A stretch of DNA of 64,000 bases from Methylobacterium haplocladii (lineage in GTDB: Bacteria > Pseudomonadota > Alphaproteobacteria > Rhizobiales > Beijerinckiaceae): the NCBI RefSeq assembly GCF_007992175.1, contig NZ_BJZT01000041.1:1-64000 (forward strand), given 5' to 3'. Positions 51,628 through 60,137 of the stretch are shown piece by piece. The stretch's first letter is position 1. Each line of letters begins with the position of its first letter. Both the position numbers and the translations under genes were made by a program. The notes below the pieces were generated by a model that saw only the letters and a program-made list of their open reading frames with translations, did not search any database and had not been told where the DNA came from.

Positions 51628-53102
51628 GCGAGGCCCTCGACCTCCTGATCATCGGCGCCGGCTTCTCGGGGCTCGCCATGGCGATCCGCGCCGACCGGGA
51701 CGGGTTCTCCCGCTTCCTGATTCTGGAAAAGTCCGCCGCCATCGGCGGCACTTGGCATGACAACACCTATCCGGGTGCGGCGAGCGACATCCCCTCGCAC
51801 CTCTATTCGCTCTCCTTCGCGCCGAACGCGGATTGGTCACGGCTCTATCCGCGCCAGCCCGAGATCGAGGCCTATCTGCGTGACCTCGTCAGCGAGCACG
51901 GCCTGACCGGGCGCCTGCGCCTCGGCACCAAGGTGACGACCGCCCGCTGGGACGAGGAAGCCGGGCTCTGGCGCGTCGAGACGGATCGGGGCGACTACAC
52001 GGCCCGGGTTCTCGTCTCGGGAGCCGGCGGCCTGCACCACCCTGCCCTGCCAAACATTCCCGGGCTCGACGGCTTCGCAGGGCCCGCCTTCCACTCGGCC
52101 CGATGGGACCATGGCTGCGACCTCACGGGCAGGCGCGTCGGCGTGATCGGCACGGGTGCCAGCGCGGTGCAGATCGTGCCGGAGATCGTCGCGCGCGTGG
52201 CGAGGCTGACGCTGTTCCAGCGTTCGGCGCCCTGGGTGCTCCCGCGGGGCGACCGCGCCTATACCGAGCGCGAGCGTAAAATCTTCGCCCGCGTGCCGCT
52301 GGCCCGGCAGCTCCATCGGGCCAAGCTCTACTGGCAGCACGAGATCGTCGCGCTGCTCGGCTTCGCAAAAATCTCGCGCGTCACGGCGATCGGCGAAACG
52401 CTCGGGCGGCGGCACATCGCGCGTGCCGTGAACGACGAAACGCTCCGACGGACGTTGACGCCCACATACCGCCTCGGCTGCAAGCGGGTGCTGGTCTCGG
52501 ACGACTACTACCCGGCCCTCACCCGCGCCAACGTCGCGGTGGTGACCGAGCCGATCCGCGCGGTGGGCCCCCACGGCGTCGTCACCGCGGACGGCACCGA
52601 GCACCTCCTCGACGTGCTGATCCTCGCCACCGGCTTCGATGTCGAGGGCGGGTTCGCGCGTATCCGGATCGTCGGCCGCGGGGGCGTGGCGCTGAGCGAG
52701 GCTTGGCGTTCGGGGATGGACGCCTACCAGGGCCTCGCGGTGCACGGCTTCCCGAATTTCTTTCTGTTGCTGGGGCCGAACACGGCGCTCGGCCACAACT
52801 CCGTGCTGCTGATGATCGAGGCGCAGGTCGCCCACGTCCTCGACGCGCTACGCCACCTCTCACACCATCCCGGCCGCGTGCTGGAGGTCAACCTCGAGGC
52901 GCAAACGGCCTTCCGCGAAAAAGTCGACGCCCGCATGGCCGACAGCATCTGGATGCGCGGGGGCTGCGGCTCGTGGTATCTCGACGGCTCGGGCCGCAAC
53001 CGCACGATCTGGCCAGGCTCGGTGCCGGCCTACCGGCGCGGGGCGCGACGGATGCGGCTGGCGGACTACGAGACGCGGCAGTTCGGGGATCGAAGCCCGT
53101 AA
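51624..53102 (+). CDS. Flavin-containing/Baeyer-Villiger-type monooxygenase
   Basis: A 492-aa FAD/NADPH monooxygenase. The FAD-binding motif is LLIIGAGFSGLAMAI near the N-terminus, GGTWHDNTYPGAASD is the class B signature, and VGVIGTGASAVQI is the second Rossmann motif. The segment FAGPAFHSARWDH between them is the FxGxxxHxxxW fingerprint of Baeyer-Villiger monooxygenases and their relatives. ATGF lies in LILATGFDVEGG. It shares a GTGA overlap with the hydrolase gene. The trio SDR-hydrolase-monooxygenase points to oxidation of a ketone or lipid-like substrate to an ester, which is then cleaved. Confidence 0.9.
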   Translation: MSEALDLLIIGAGFSGLAMAIRADRDGFSRFLILEKSAAIGGTWHDNTYPGAASDIPSHLYSLSFAPNADWSRLYPRQPEIEAYLRDLVSEHGLTGRLRLGTKVTTARWDEEAGLWRVETDRGDYTARVLVSGAGGLHHPALPNIPGLDGFAGPAFHSARWDHGCDLTGRRVGVIGTGASAVQIVPEIVARVARLTLFQRSAPWVLPRGDRAYTERERKIFARVPLARQLHRAKLYWQHEIVALLGFAKISRVTAIGETLGRRHIARAVNDETLRRTLTPTYRLGCKRVLVSDDYYPALTRANVAVVTEPIRAVGPHGVVTADGTEHLLDVLILATGFDVEGGFARIRIVGRGGVALSEAWRSGMDAYQGLAVHGFPNFFLLLGPNTALGHNSVLLMIEAQVAHVLDALRHLSHHPGRVLEVNLEAQTAFREKVDARMADSIWMRGGCGSWYLDGSGRNRTIWPGSVPAYRRGARRMRLADYETRQFGDRSP

Positions 53103-53163
53103 GCCCGCGCGCATCCCGAGCCTCCCTCGTGCGTTGCCATTCAAGATCCGGAGGAACACCGCC

Positions 53164-53448
53164 ATGACGCACATCGACATCAGACCGTTGGCGAATGCGG
53201 CCCTCGCGGCCGGCCTGGTGCTCGGCCTGACCGGCTCGGCCCTCGCGTTCGGTGGCGGCGGAGGCGGCGGAGGCAACAGCGGCAGCGGGCTCTCGCCCTA
53301 TGCCGCGGATAGCGGGAACGACCGCTCGGCCGGTGTGAACAACGGCAACTATCAGCAGCCGCGCTACAATTATTACCGCCGCGCCTACGGCCCGCGCGAC
53401 GTGCCGTATCTGCCTCGCGGACGTTTCTACCAGGGCTATCCCTACTGA
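53164..53448 (+). CDS. Small exported Gly/Tyr-rich protein
   Basis: A 94-aa product with a signal peptide (ALAAGLVLGLTGSALAFG) and a low-complexity mature part. A glycine run, an Asn/Gln/Tyr-rich middle (NNGNYQQPRYNYYRRAYG) and a C-terminal FYQGYPY follow. GGAGG lies nine bases upstream of the ATG. The Tyr-rich repeats resemble small exported proteins with a structural or cell-wall role. No cysteine and no domain. Function unknown. Confidence 0.7.
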   Translation: MTHIDIRPLANAALAAGLVLGLTGSALAFGGGGGGGGNSGSGLSPYAADSGNDRSAGVNNGNYQQPRYNYYRRAYGPRDVPYLPRGRFYQGYPY

Positions 53449-53683
53449 TCGCCTTGGAGAAATTCCTGCAGAGGCGTCTCGGCTGCAGTTCGTCGAGCGC
53501 CCGACCGACGGGCACCCAATGATCCCAGCCGGCCGCGACGCCGCGCAAGCATGGCACCGGCCGATCGTGCACGGGTAGAGACTGCGCTTCCGACACTGCA
53601 GGGCTGCGCGCTTTCACCGCCCTCCCCTCCCGACAGCCGCCCTATCTCCTCCGCCGAGACGCCGAACGCGGAAGGAGACCATC

Positions 53684-54607
53684 ATGCCCCTGTCCCGACG
53701 CTCGCTCATTGTCAGCGCCGCCGGCGCCGGGCTGGTGCCATTGGTCCGTGTCCCAGCCCATGCCGCGTCGGGCGAGACCGATCTGCTCATGCGAGCGATT
53801 CCCTCCTCCGGGGAGAGGCTTCCCGCCATCGGGATCGGTACCTCACGCCGTTACGAGGTCGAGCCGACACCGGACAAGATCGCGCCGTTGCGCGAGGCAG
53901 TGGAGCGCTTCGTCAGCCTCGGCGGCAGGGTGATCGACACCGCGCCGAGCTACGGCACCGCCGAGGACGTGCTCGGACAGATTCTGCCCGAGGGCGGACT
54001 TCGCGAAAAGGTGTTCCTCGCGAGCAAGGTCTCGGAGCGGGGACGTGAGGCCGGGCTCGCCCAGATCGAGCGCTCGTTCCAGCGCATGAAGACGAAGACG
54101 ATCGACCTGATCGCGGTCCACAACCTCGTGGACACCGACACCAACCTCGCGACCCTGCGCGATCTCAAGAGACAGGGCCGTATCCGCTATGTCGGCGTCA
54201 CGGTCTGGCGCGACGACCAGTTTCCCGATCTGGAAGCGGTGATGAAGCGCGAAATGCTCGACTTCATCCAGGTCAACTACGCCATCGACAGCCGCCTCGC
54301 CGCCGAGCGCGTCCTGCCCCTGGCACAGGACCGCGGCATGGCCGTGATGGTCAACGTGCCCTTCGGCCGCGACCGGCTCTTCGGGGCGGTCAAGGGCAAG
54401 CCGATCCCCGACTGGGCGGCTGCCTTCGGCTGCGCGAACTGGGCGCAGTTCTTCCTGAAATACGTGCTGGCCAACGAGGCGGTGACCTGCCCGATCCCCG
54501 GCATGGCCAAAGCCGCCTACGTCGAAGAGAACGTCGGCGCCGCCAAGGTCCGCCTGCCCGATGCCGGCGAGCGCAAGAAGATGGAGGCCTTCATCGATGC
54601 GGTTTGA
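53684..54607 (+). CDS. Exported aldo/keto reductase with Tat-type signal
   Basis: A 307-aa AKR. The N-terminus MPLSRRSLIVSAAGAGLVP carries a twin-arginine SRRSLIV pattern, so it probably folds with cofactor in the cytosol and is exported by Tat. The AKR tetrad is recognisable: VIDTAPSYG (Asp and Tyr), FLASKVS (Lys) and LIAVHNL (His). VPFGRDRLF and GMAKAAYVEENVGAAK match the cofactor side, and the enzyme likely uses NADPH. An exported AKR is unusual. The next gene overlaps its end. Confidence 0.88.
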   Translation: MPLSRRSLIVSAAGAGLVPLVRVPAHAASGETDLLMRAIPSSGERLPAIGIGTSRRYEVEPTPDKIAPLREAVERFVSLGGRVIDTAPSYGTAEDVLGQILPEGGLREKVFLASKVSERGREAGLAQIERSFQRMKTKTIDLIAVHNLVDTDTNLATLRDLKRQGRIRYVGVTVWRDDQFPDLEAVMKREMLDFIQVNYAIDSRLAAERVLPLAQDRGMAVMVNVPFGRDRLFGAVKGKPIPDWAAAFGCANWAQFFLKYVLANEAVTCPIPGMAKAAYVEENVGAAKVRLPDAGERKKMEAFIDAV

Positions 54608-55331
54608 GTTTTTTGGAATTGCCAAGCGGTTCGCCGCCCTCGCTGCGCTGGCGGCGATCGCGGCATCCCCTGCCCTGCCAGTAAAGGCTCAATCCGAAAC
54701 ACCAAAAAAAATCGGGATCATCGGGGCCGGCAACATCGGCAGCACATTCGGAACGTTCTGGATCAAGGCCGGCTACGACGTGCTGTTCGCCTCGCGCCAC
54801 CCCGAGGCGTTGAAGCCGCTCGTCGAGAAGCTCGGCCCGAAGGCGCATGTCGGCAAGCCGGCCGAGGCGCTGACTTACGCCGACACCGTGTTCCTTGCGG
54901 TGCCCTACAAGGCCTATCCCGAGTTCGGGACGGAGTATGCTGCCGCGCTGAAGGGCAAGGTCGTGATCGATGCCGGCAACGCCACCGCCGCGCGTGATGG
55001 CGAGTTGCGGGCCGAGGTCGACCAGAACGGCATCGGCGTCACGTCGCAAAGATACCTGCCCGGCGCCCGCATCGTACGCGCCTTCAACGCGGCGAACTTC
55101 AAGGTCTTCGAAAAGAACGCGGGCCGGCCCGAACCGCGCATGGCGATCCCGATCGCCGGCGACGATCCGAAGGCGATCGAGACGGCGCGCGTGCTGGTGA
55201 CCTATGCCGGCTTCGACCCCGTACTGGTCGGCGGCCTGGAGGCGGCGAAACAGTTCCAGATGGGCCAGCCCGGCTTCGGGCTCGAGCTCTCCGCGCCGGA
55301 GCTGAAGGAGACGCTCGGGGTCGCGCCTTGA
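54597..55331 (+). CDS. Exported NAD(P)-binding oxidoreductase (F420-reductase-like)
   Basis: A 244-aa protein. A Sec-type signal peptide (FAALAALAAIAASPALPVKAQ) precedes a Rossmann domain of the F420-dependent NADP reductase type, IGIIGAGNIGSTFGTFWIKAG with SRHPEALK as the phosphate-binding loop. ADTVFLAVPYKAYPEFG and VIDAGNAT follow. The family normally works in the cytosol, so a secreted Rossmann enzyme is odd; the signal may be a Tat-independent export of a bound-cofactor protein or the start may be mis-set. It overlaps the aldo/keto reductase end by 11 bp and the transporter start by 4 bp. Confidence 0.8.
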   Translation: MRFEFFGIAKRFAALAALAAIAASPALPVKAQSETPKKIGIIGAGNIGSTFGTFWIKAGYDVLFASRHPEALKPLVEKLGPKAHVGKPAEALTYADTVFLAVPYKAYPEFGTEYAAALKGKVVIDAGNATAARDGELRAEVDQNGIGVTSQRYLPGARIVRAFNAANFKVFEKNAGRPEPRMAIPIAGDDPKAIETARVLVTYAGFDPVLVGGLEAAKQFQMGQPGFGLELSAPELKETLGVAP

Positions 55332-56632
55332 GCGACGGCGCGGCGACGCGCCCTCCCCTCCTCGCCCGGCTGGTCGATCTGCGCGAAGGCGAAGGGCGGG
55401 CGCTGGCCTGGTCCTGGGCCTACATCTTCGCGATCCTGGCGAGCTATTACGTGCTGCGCCCGATCCGCGACCAGATGGGCATCGCCGGCGGACTGGAAAA
55501 CCTGCCCTGGCTGTTCCTGGCGACGCTTCTCGGCATGCTGGCGCTGAACCTGCCATTCGCCTGGCTGGTGAAGAGCCTGCCCCGCGCCCGCTTCGTGCCG
55601 CTCACCTACCGGTTTTTTGCCGGCAACATTCTGCTGTTTGCCGTGGCGATCTATCTCTCGGGCCCCGACAGCGCGGTCTGGATCGGCCGCGTCTTCTTCG
55701 TCTGGCTGTCGATTTTCAACCTGTTCGTGGTCTCAATCTTCTGGGCCACCATCGTCGACGTCTTCTCGACCGAGCAGGGTAAGCGCCTGTTCGGCTTCAT
55801 CGCCGCCGGCGCCACCCTCGGCGCCATCAGCGGTTCGGCGTTGACCGCGACGCTGGCGAGCCATGTACCGACCTGGGGGCTGCTGATCGCCGCTGCCCTG
55901 CTGCTGGAAGTCGCCGTCTTCGCCATGCGCGGACTGGCGCGGCTGTCCGAGCGGCTGCACGCCGTGCCAAGCGAGCGCGCCGTCGAGACCATCGGCGGCA
56001 GCGCATTCGCCGGCATCCGGCGCACCTTCGCTTCCCCCTATCTCCTCAACATCGCGCTGTTCCTGCTGCTGTTCTCGATCACCTCGACGTTCCTGTATTT
56101 CGAGCAGGCGGCCATCGCGAAGCGCAACTTCCCCGATCGCGCCGCGCAGACGGCGTTCTTCGCCAGCGTCGATCTCGCGGTGAACCTGCTGACGCTCGGC
56201 GTGCAGCTCTTCCTCACCGGACGGATCACCAGGGCGATCGGCGTCGGGCCGACCCTGGCGCTGCTGCCGGCGGCGAGTGTCCTGGGATTTGCGGCGCTGG
56301 CGGTCTCGCCGAGCCTCGTCGCGATCGTCGGCTTCCAGGTGCTGCGACGGGCGGGCAACTTCGCCATCGCCCGGCCGGTGCGCGAGGTGCTGTTCACCGT
56401 CGTGCCGCGGGAGGACCGCTACAAGGCCAAGGCCTTCATCGACACCGTCGCCTATCGCACCGGCGACCAGATCGGCGCCTGGTCCTACGCCGGGATCGGC
56501 GCGCTCGGCCTCGCCGGCACCTGGGCGGCGATCGTGGCGGTGCCGCTCTCGGTCGCGTGGCTCGTCAACGCGCTCTGGCTCGGCCGGGCGCAGGTACGCC
56601 GACAGCGCGAGCTCGAAGCGACGGCTGAATGA
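55328..56632 (+). CDS. NTP/NDP exchange transporter-like (ATP/ADP translocase family) membrane protein
   Basis: A 434-aa membrane protein with 11-12 helices. The N-terminal SWAYIFAILASYYVLRPIRDQMGIAGG is the hallmark of the NTT-like MFS branch, in which a conserved YVLRPIRD follows helix 1. FIAAGATLGAISGSALTA and the late VVPREDRYKAKAFIDTVAYRTGDQIG are also family blocks. Obligate intracellular bacteria use such carriers to import host ATP. In free-living bacteria the substrate is unknown. It starts at TTG 55328 and overlaps the oxidoreductase gene by 4 bp, forming a three-gene unit with the two exported oxidoreductases. Confidence 0.85.
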   Translation: MSDGAATRPPLLARLVDLREGEGRALAWSWAYIFAILASYYVLRPIRDQMGIAGGLENLPWLFLATLLGMLALNLPFAWLVKSLPRARFVPLTYRFFAGNILLFAVAIYLSGPDSAVWIGRVFFVWLSIFNLFVVSIFWATIVDVFSTEQGKRLFGFIAAGATLGAISGSALTATLASHVPTWGLLIAAALLLEVAVFAMRGLARLSERLHAVPSERAVETIGGSAFAGIRRTFASPYLLNIALFLLLFSITSTFLYFEQAAIAKRNFPDRAAQTAFFASVDLAVNLLTLGVQLFLTGRITRAIGVGPTLALLPAASVLGFAALAVSPSLVAIVGFQVLRRAGNFAIARPVREVLFTVVPREDRYKAKAFIDTVAYRTGDQIGAWSYAGIGALGLAGTWAAIVAVPLSVAWLVNALWLGRAQVRRQRELEATAE

Positions 56633-56671
56633 GACGGCTTCCAGCCGATCCGTTCGGATCCGCTTGCGTCG

Positions 56672-56740
56672 TTACGATCGCATCGCGGCACACCAGCGCC
56701 GTGCGCCGGGTTCATGTGCCTGCGGCTCGCGATGACGACG
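56672..56740. repeat. REP family B, degenerate copy
   Basis: The sequence ends in GCGGCTCGCGATGACGAC, the same right arm as the copy inside the CitE-like gene, and begins with CGATCGCATCGCGGCAC. The left arm is poor. It lies between the NTT-like gene and yidD. Confidence 0.5.
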
Positions 56741-56747
56741 TACTGGA

Positions 56748-57095
56748 TCAACTGCGAGACGCGACCGGGGTGGCGTTCTCGTCCGTCGCCTCGCAGACGA
56801 ACGGCGACGGCGGAGCCTCGACGCCGCGCCAGCGCCCGTAGCGCCATGGCATCCACCAGTGCGCCCCCTCCGAAATCCGCTCCGGCACCAGATCGATCCC
56901 GTGCGTCCCGAACGGCCCGCAGCGGCAGATCCGCGAAAACCCGATCCAGCCGCCGGCCCAGAGGCCGTGCCGGCCGATCGCCGCAGCGGTGTAGTCCGAG
57001 CAGGACGGCCAATGCCGGCACTGGCGGCCGATCAGGCTCGACAGGGTGAGCTGGTAGCCGCGGATCGCGAGATGGGCGGCCCGGCGGAGGATCAC
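56748..57095 (-). CDS. yidD: Membrane protein insertion efficiency factor YidD
   Basis: A 115-aa YidD. The conserved core is RGYQLTLSSLIGRQCRHWPSCSDYTAAAIGRHG, with C-x4-PSCS-x-Y, followed by GGWIGFSRICRCGPFGTHGID. It is thought to assist YidC in membrane protein insertion. The C-terminal 35 residues (APPSPFVCEATDENATPV) are an unusual extension. The start is GTG 57095. It ends 18 bp before the Fe-S scaffold gene on the same strand, a familiar pairing in alphaproteobacteria. Confidence 0.92.
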   Translation of the reverse strand: MILRRAAHLAIRGYQLTLSSLIGRQCRHWPSCSDYTAAAIGRHGLWAGGWIGFSRICRCGPFGTHGIDLVPERISEGAHWWMPWRYGRWRGVEAPPSPFVCEATDENATPVASRS

Positions 57096-57113
57096 CGAAT
57101 ACCCCGCACGGCC

Positions 57114-57575
57114 CTACTCCGCGGCCTCGGACGGCACGGCCTTGCGGGCGGCGATCTGGTCGAGGGCGTTCACCACCGCATCGAAGGTGAGCAGCGTCGA
57201 GGCGTGACGGGCCCGGAAGTCGCGCACCGGCTCGAGCACCGCGAGGTCGGCCCATCTGCCCTCGGGCGGTGACCCGTTCTCCTTGAGCATGGCGCGCATC
57301 CGCTCGCGCACCTGCCGCAACTCGTCGGCCGAGGCGCCGACCACATGGCGGGCCATCAGCGAGGAGGAGGCTTGGCCGAGCGCACAGGCCTTCACCTCGT
57401 GGCCGAAGTCCGTGACCGTGCTGCCGGCTTCGTCGGTGACGAGATCCACCGTCACGGTCGAGCCGCACAGCTTCGAATGCGCGCTCGCGCTCGCATCCGG
57501 CGTGTGGAGACGCCCGAGCCGTGGGATGTCGGCCGCGAGTTCGAGGATGCGGCGGTTGTAGATGTCGTCGAGCAT
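57114..57575 (-). CDS. Iron-sulfur cluster scaffold (NifU/IscU-like N domain)
   Basis: A 153-aa protein of the U-type scaffold family. The cysteines are in HSKLCGSTVTVDL and VKACALGQASSSLMARHV, corresponding to the first two of the three scaffold cysteines. The third (about residue 105 in IscU) is not obvious, since the C-terminal LAVLEPVRDFRARH lacks Cys. This matches the alphaproteobacterial branch whose members are annotated as scaffold proteins in SUF-type pathways. The ATG at 57575 is used. It is upstream of yidD on the same strand and divergent from folE. Confidence 0.88.
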   Translation of the reverse strand: MLDDIYNRRILELAADIPRLGRLHTPDASASAHSKLCGSTVTVDLVTDEAGSTVTDFGHEVKACALGQASSSLMARHVVGASADELRQVRERMRAMLKENGSPPEGRWADLAVLEPVRDFRARHASTLLTFDAVVNALDQIAARKAVPSEAAE

Positions 57576-57819
57576 CGGAAATCTGCTGGAAACCGGATCC
57601 GCGTCCCGCGCATTGCGCGAACGCCCCATAACGTCGATATAGGCGCAGAGCCGCCGTTCCGCGAGGACGGCCCGTCGTTCCAGGTCGTGCCCCGACCGGC
57701 GCCGCCGGATCCAGAGGGGCAACCGGCACTTTGTCGAGAGTGGCCGGCGGGACCCGACGATGTACGCCAAGCCCGACAGTACCACGATGAAGACCCGTGT
57801 CGCGCGGGCGGGAGATGCC

Positions 57820-58548
57820 ATGGATGCCGCGCTCAAGTCACTGTCCTACGGCATGAGCGACGAGAACCGGCGCGCGGACGCCGTCGCCCTCATGCGTAAC
57901 GACAACGACGCCCGTGCCGACATCGCGCCCCTGCCGGAATCGGCCCAGCGCGTGCCGAACGAAGTCGCCCTCGGCCGGCCGAGCCGCCAGGAGGCCGAGG
58001 CCGCCGTACGCACGCTCCTGCGCTGGGCGGGCGACGACCCGACCCGCGAGGGCCTGATCGACACGCCAGCCCGCGTCGCCAAGGCCTATGAGCAGCTGTT
58101 CGCCGGCTACAAGATGGACGCTGACACCTTGCTGGAGCGGGTGTTCGAGGAGGTCGAGGGCTATTCGGACGTCGTGCTGGTGCGCGACATCCCGTTCTAC
58201 TCCCATTGCGAGCACCACATGGTGCCGTTCATGGGGCTGGCGCATGTCGCCTACTATCCGTCGAAGGGCGTCGTCGGCCTGTCGAAGCTCGCCCGCGTGG
58301 TCGACGCCTTCGCCAAGCGCCTGCAGACGCAGGAGACCATGACGGCCCAGGTCGCCGACACAATCGAGGCGATCCTGAAGCCCCGCGGCTGTGCCGTGAT
58401 GATCGAGGCCGAGCATCTCTGCATGGCGATGCGCGGCGTGCAGAAGGCTGGCGTCTCGACGATCACCACCCAGTTCCGCGGCGTCTACAAGGACGACGCC
58501 AGTGAGCAGGTCCGCTTTCTCACCCTCGTGCGAGGCGGCAAGAACTGA
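57820..58548 (+). CDS. folE: GTP cyclohydrolase I
   Basis: A 242-aa FolE that converts GTP to 7,8-dihydroneopterin triphosphate, the first step of tetrahydrofolate and related pterins. Zinc ligands are in YSHCEHHMVPF (Cys and His) and AEHLCMAMRG (Cys). ARVVDAFAKRLQTQETMTAQV and KAGVSTITTQFRG are the other conserved blocks. Pterin cofactors are especially needed in methylotrophs for one-carbon transfer. The ATG at 57820 is chosen because GGGAG lies five bases upstream. An in-frame start at 57760 adds 20 poorly conserved residues. Confidence 0.95.
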   Translation: MDAALKSLSYGMSDENRRADAVALMRNDNDARADIAPLPESAQRVPNEVALGRPSRQEAEAAVRTLLRWAGDDPTREGLIDTPARVAKAYEQLFAGYKMDADTLLERVFEEVEGYSDVVLVRDIPFYSHCEHHMVPFMGLAHVAYYPSKGVVGLSKLARVVDAFAKRLQTQETMTAQVADTIEAILKPRGCAVMIEAEHLCMAMRGVQKAGVSTITTQFRGVYKDDASEQVRFLTLVRGGKN

Positions 58549-58567
58549 CGGGCTGTGCGGGATCTGG

Positions 58568-58624
58568 AAGACCCTTCGAGGCCTTCCGCTGCGCTCCGGC
58601 ACCTCAGGGTGAGGTCGAGGGTGG
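58568..58624. repeat. REP family A, single copy
   Basis: CCTCGACCTCACCCTGAGGT on the minus strand continues GCCGGAGCGCAGCGGAAGGCCTCGAAGGGTC, the same family as the inverted pairs at 12754 and 20612. It lies in the gap between folE and hisI. Confidence 0.75.
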
Positions 58625-58697
58625 GAAAACAGAGCGGCAAACATCTTGAGCTTCGCCTGCGCTTGCCGTCGGCCATGATCGATCTTGCGGTAGCCGT

Positions 58698-59111
58698 ATG
58701 ACGTTGCAGTTCGACAAGCCGGGGACGGGAGCCGAGGTCGAGGAGGGCGCCGTGCTGACGCCGCGCTTCGGTGCTGACGGGCTCGTCGCCTGCATCGCCG
58801 TCGACGCCCATGATGGCGCCGTACTGATGCTGGCGCACATGAACGCGGTATCGCTTCGCCGCACCATCGAGACCGGCGAGGCCTGGTACTGGTCGCGCTC
58901 GCGCGGCGAGCTCTGGCACAAGGGCGCCACCTCCGGGCAGATCCAGCGCGTCGTCGAGATGCGCGTCGATTGCGACCAGGACGCGCTACTGATCCGGGTC
59001 GATGTCGGCGGCGACGGCGGCTGCTGCCATACCGGGCGACGCTCGTGCTTCTACCGTGCCGTGACGTTCGACGAAGGGAGCGGGGCACGCCTCGTCCCGA
59101 TCGGGACGTGA
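58698..59111 (+). CDS. hisI: Phosphoribosyl-AMP cyclohydrolase
   Basis: A 137-aa stand-alone HisI that opens the ring of phosphoribosyl-AMP in histidine synthesis. Conserved blocks are ALVMLAHMNA-type (AVLMLAHMNAVSLRRT), ETGEAWYWSRSRGELWHKGATSG, VDCDQDALLIRV and the zinc region GGCCHTGRRSCFYR with its paired cysteines. HisE is not fused to it. The patatin-like gene starts with a 4-bp overlap at its stop. Confidence 0.95.
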   Translation: MTLQFDKPGTGAEVEEGAVLTPRFGADGLVACIAVDAHDGAVLMLAHMNAVSLRRTIETGEAWYWSRSRGELWHKGATSGQIQRVVEMRVDCDQDALLIRVDVGGDGGCCHTGRRSCFYRAVTFDEGSGARLVPIGT

Positions 59112-60133
59112 GCCCGCGTGCCGCCCTTCACGTCCGAAGCTTTCCCGAGGGCATTGTCGAACCCGTCGAAGCACCCCGCCCGCGTACGCCCCGGGTCGGG
59201 CTGGCGCTCGGTGGCGGTTCGGCGCGGGGCTGGGCGCATATCGGGGTGATCGAGGCGCTGCAGGAAGCGGGCATCGTCCCCGAGATCGTCGCCGGCTGTT
59301 CCATCGGCGCTGTGGTCGGCGGGGCCTATGCGGCTGGCAAACTCGACCGGCTGAAGGCGTTCGCGCTCTCGCTGACCAAGCGGCGGGTCATGGGCCTCGT
59401 CGACCTGCGCATCGCCGGATCCGGCCTGATCGCCGGCGAGCGGCTGGCGCGTCGCCTCTCGCAAGAACTCGAAAACCGCCGGATCGAGGCGTTGCCGGTG
59501 GCCTTCGCCTGTGTCGCCACCGAACTCGGCACCGGCCACGAGGTCTGGCTGACCAACGGGCCGCTGGTCGAGTCGGTGCGGGCTTCCTATGCCATCCCCG
59601 GCCTGTTCCCGCCGGTCTTGCTCGATTCCCGCCTGCTGATGGACGGCACCCTGGTCAATCCGGTGCCGGTGCGGCTGGCGCGCGAGCTCGGTGCGGACGT
59701 GGTGATCTGCGTGAACCTCGCCTGCGACCCGCGGGTGCGCGGCTCGCTGATCCGTCCAGAGCCCCCTCCCGAGGAGGACGAACTCGAGGATGAACTCGCG
59801 CGGGCGGTCGAGACGCGTAGCCGCTGGGCGATGCTGTGCGGCGCCGGTCTGCGCATGGTCGGGCGGTCGCGGCGCACCGCCTCCACCACCAAACCGGGGA
59901 ATCCGGGCGTGGCGCGCGTGATCTTCGACGCCTTCAACATCACGCAGGATCGGATCTCGCGGGCGCGCCTCGCGACCGATCCGCCCGACGTCATGGTGAC
60001 GCCGCGCCTCGCCGCCATGGGCCTGTTCGAGTTCCACCGCGCGGCCGAGGGCATCGCGCTGGGACGTGAGGCGGCCAGGGCGGCGCTGCCCGAGATCCGC
60101 CGGATGATCGAGGGCGCCGCTGCGAGGGTATGA
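59108..60133 (+). CDS. Patatin-like phospholipase (RssA-type)
   Basis: A 341-aa patatin. The oxyanion hole is ALGGGSARGWAHIG (GGGxxxG), the nucleophile is AGCSIGAVVGG (GxSxG), and the dyad Asp lies in LLMDGTLVNPVPV (DG). The C-terminal third, including EEDELEDELARAVETRSRWAML, is helical and RssA-like. The family hydrolyses acyl esters of phospholipids. The start is GTG 59108, coupled to hisI. There is no signal peptide, so the protein is likely cytosolic or membrane-peripheral. Confidence 0.9.
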   Translation: MSPRAALHVRSFPEGIVEPVEAPRPRTPRVGLALGGGSARGWAHIGVIEALQEAGIVPEIVAGCSIGAVVGGAYAAGKLDRLKAFALSLTKRRVMGLVDLRIAGSGLIAGERLARRLSQELENRRIEALPVAFACVATELGTGHEVWLTNGPLVESVRASYAIPGLFPPVLLDSRLLMDGTLVNPVPVRLARELGADVVICVNLACDPRVRGSLIRPEPPPEEDELEDELARAVETRSRWAMLCGAGLRMVGRSRRTASTTKPGNPGVARVIFDAFNITQDRISRARLATDPPDVMVTPRLAAMGLFEFHRAAEGIALGREAARAALPEIRRMIEGAAARV

Positions 60134-60137
60134 GGTC

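Noticed and set aside
53449..53617. Minus-strand frame with protein-like segments (DHWVPVGRALDELQ, then a shifted AAETPLQEFLQGDQ)
   Set aside because: It could be a frameshifted gene end, but no start, no ribosome site and no family match were found; too little support to call.
57838..59088. Leftward frame over folE and hisI including HPEVPERSG
   Set aside because: The recognisable peptide comes from the REP element at 58568; the rest is antisense to two certain genes.
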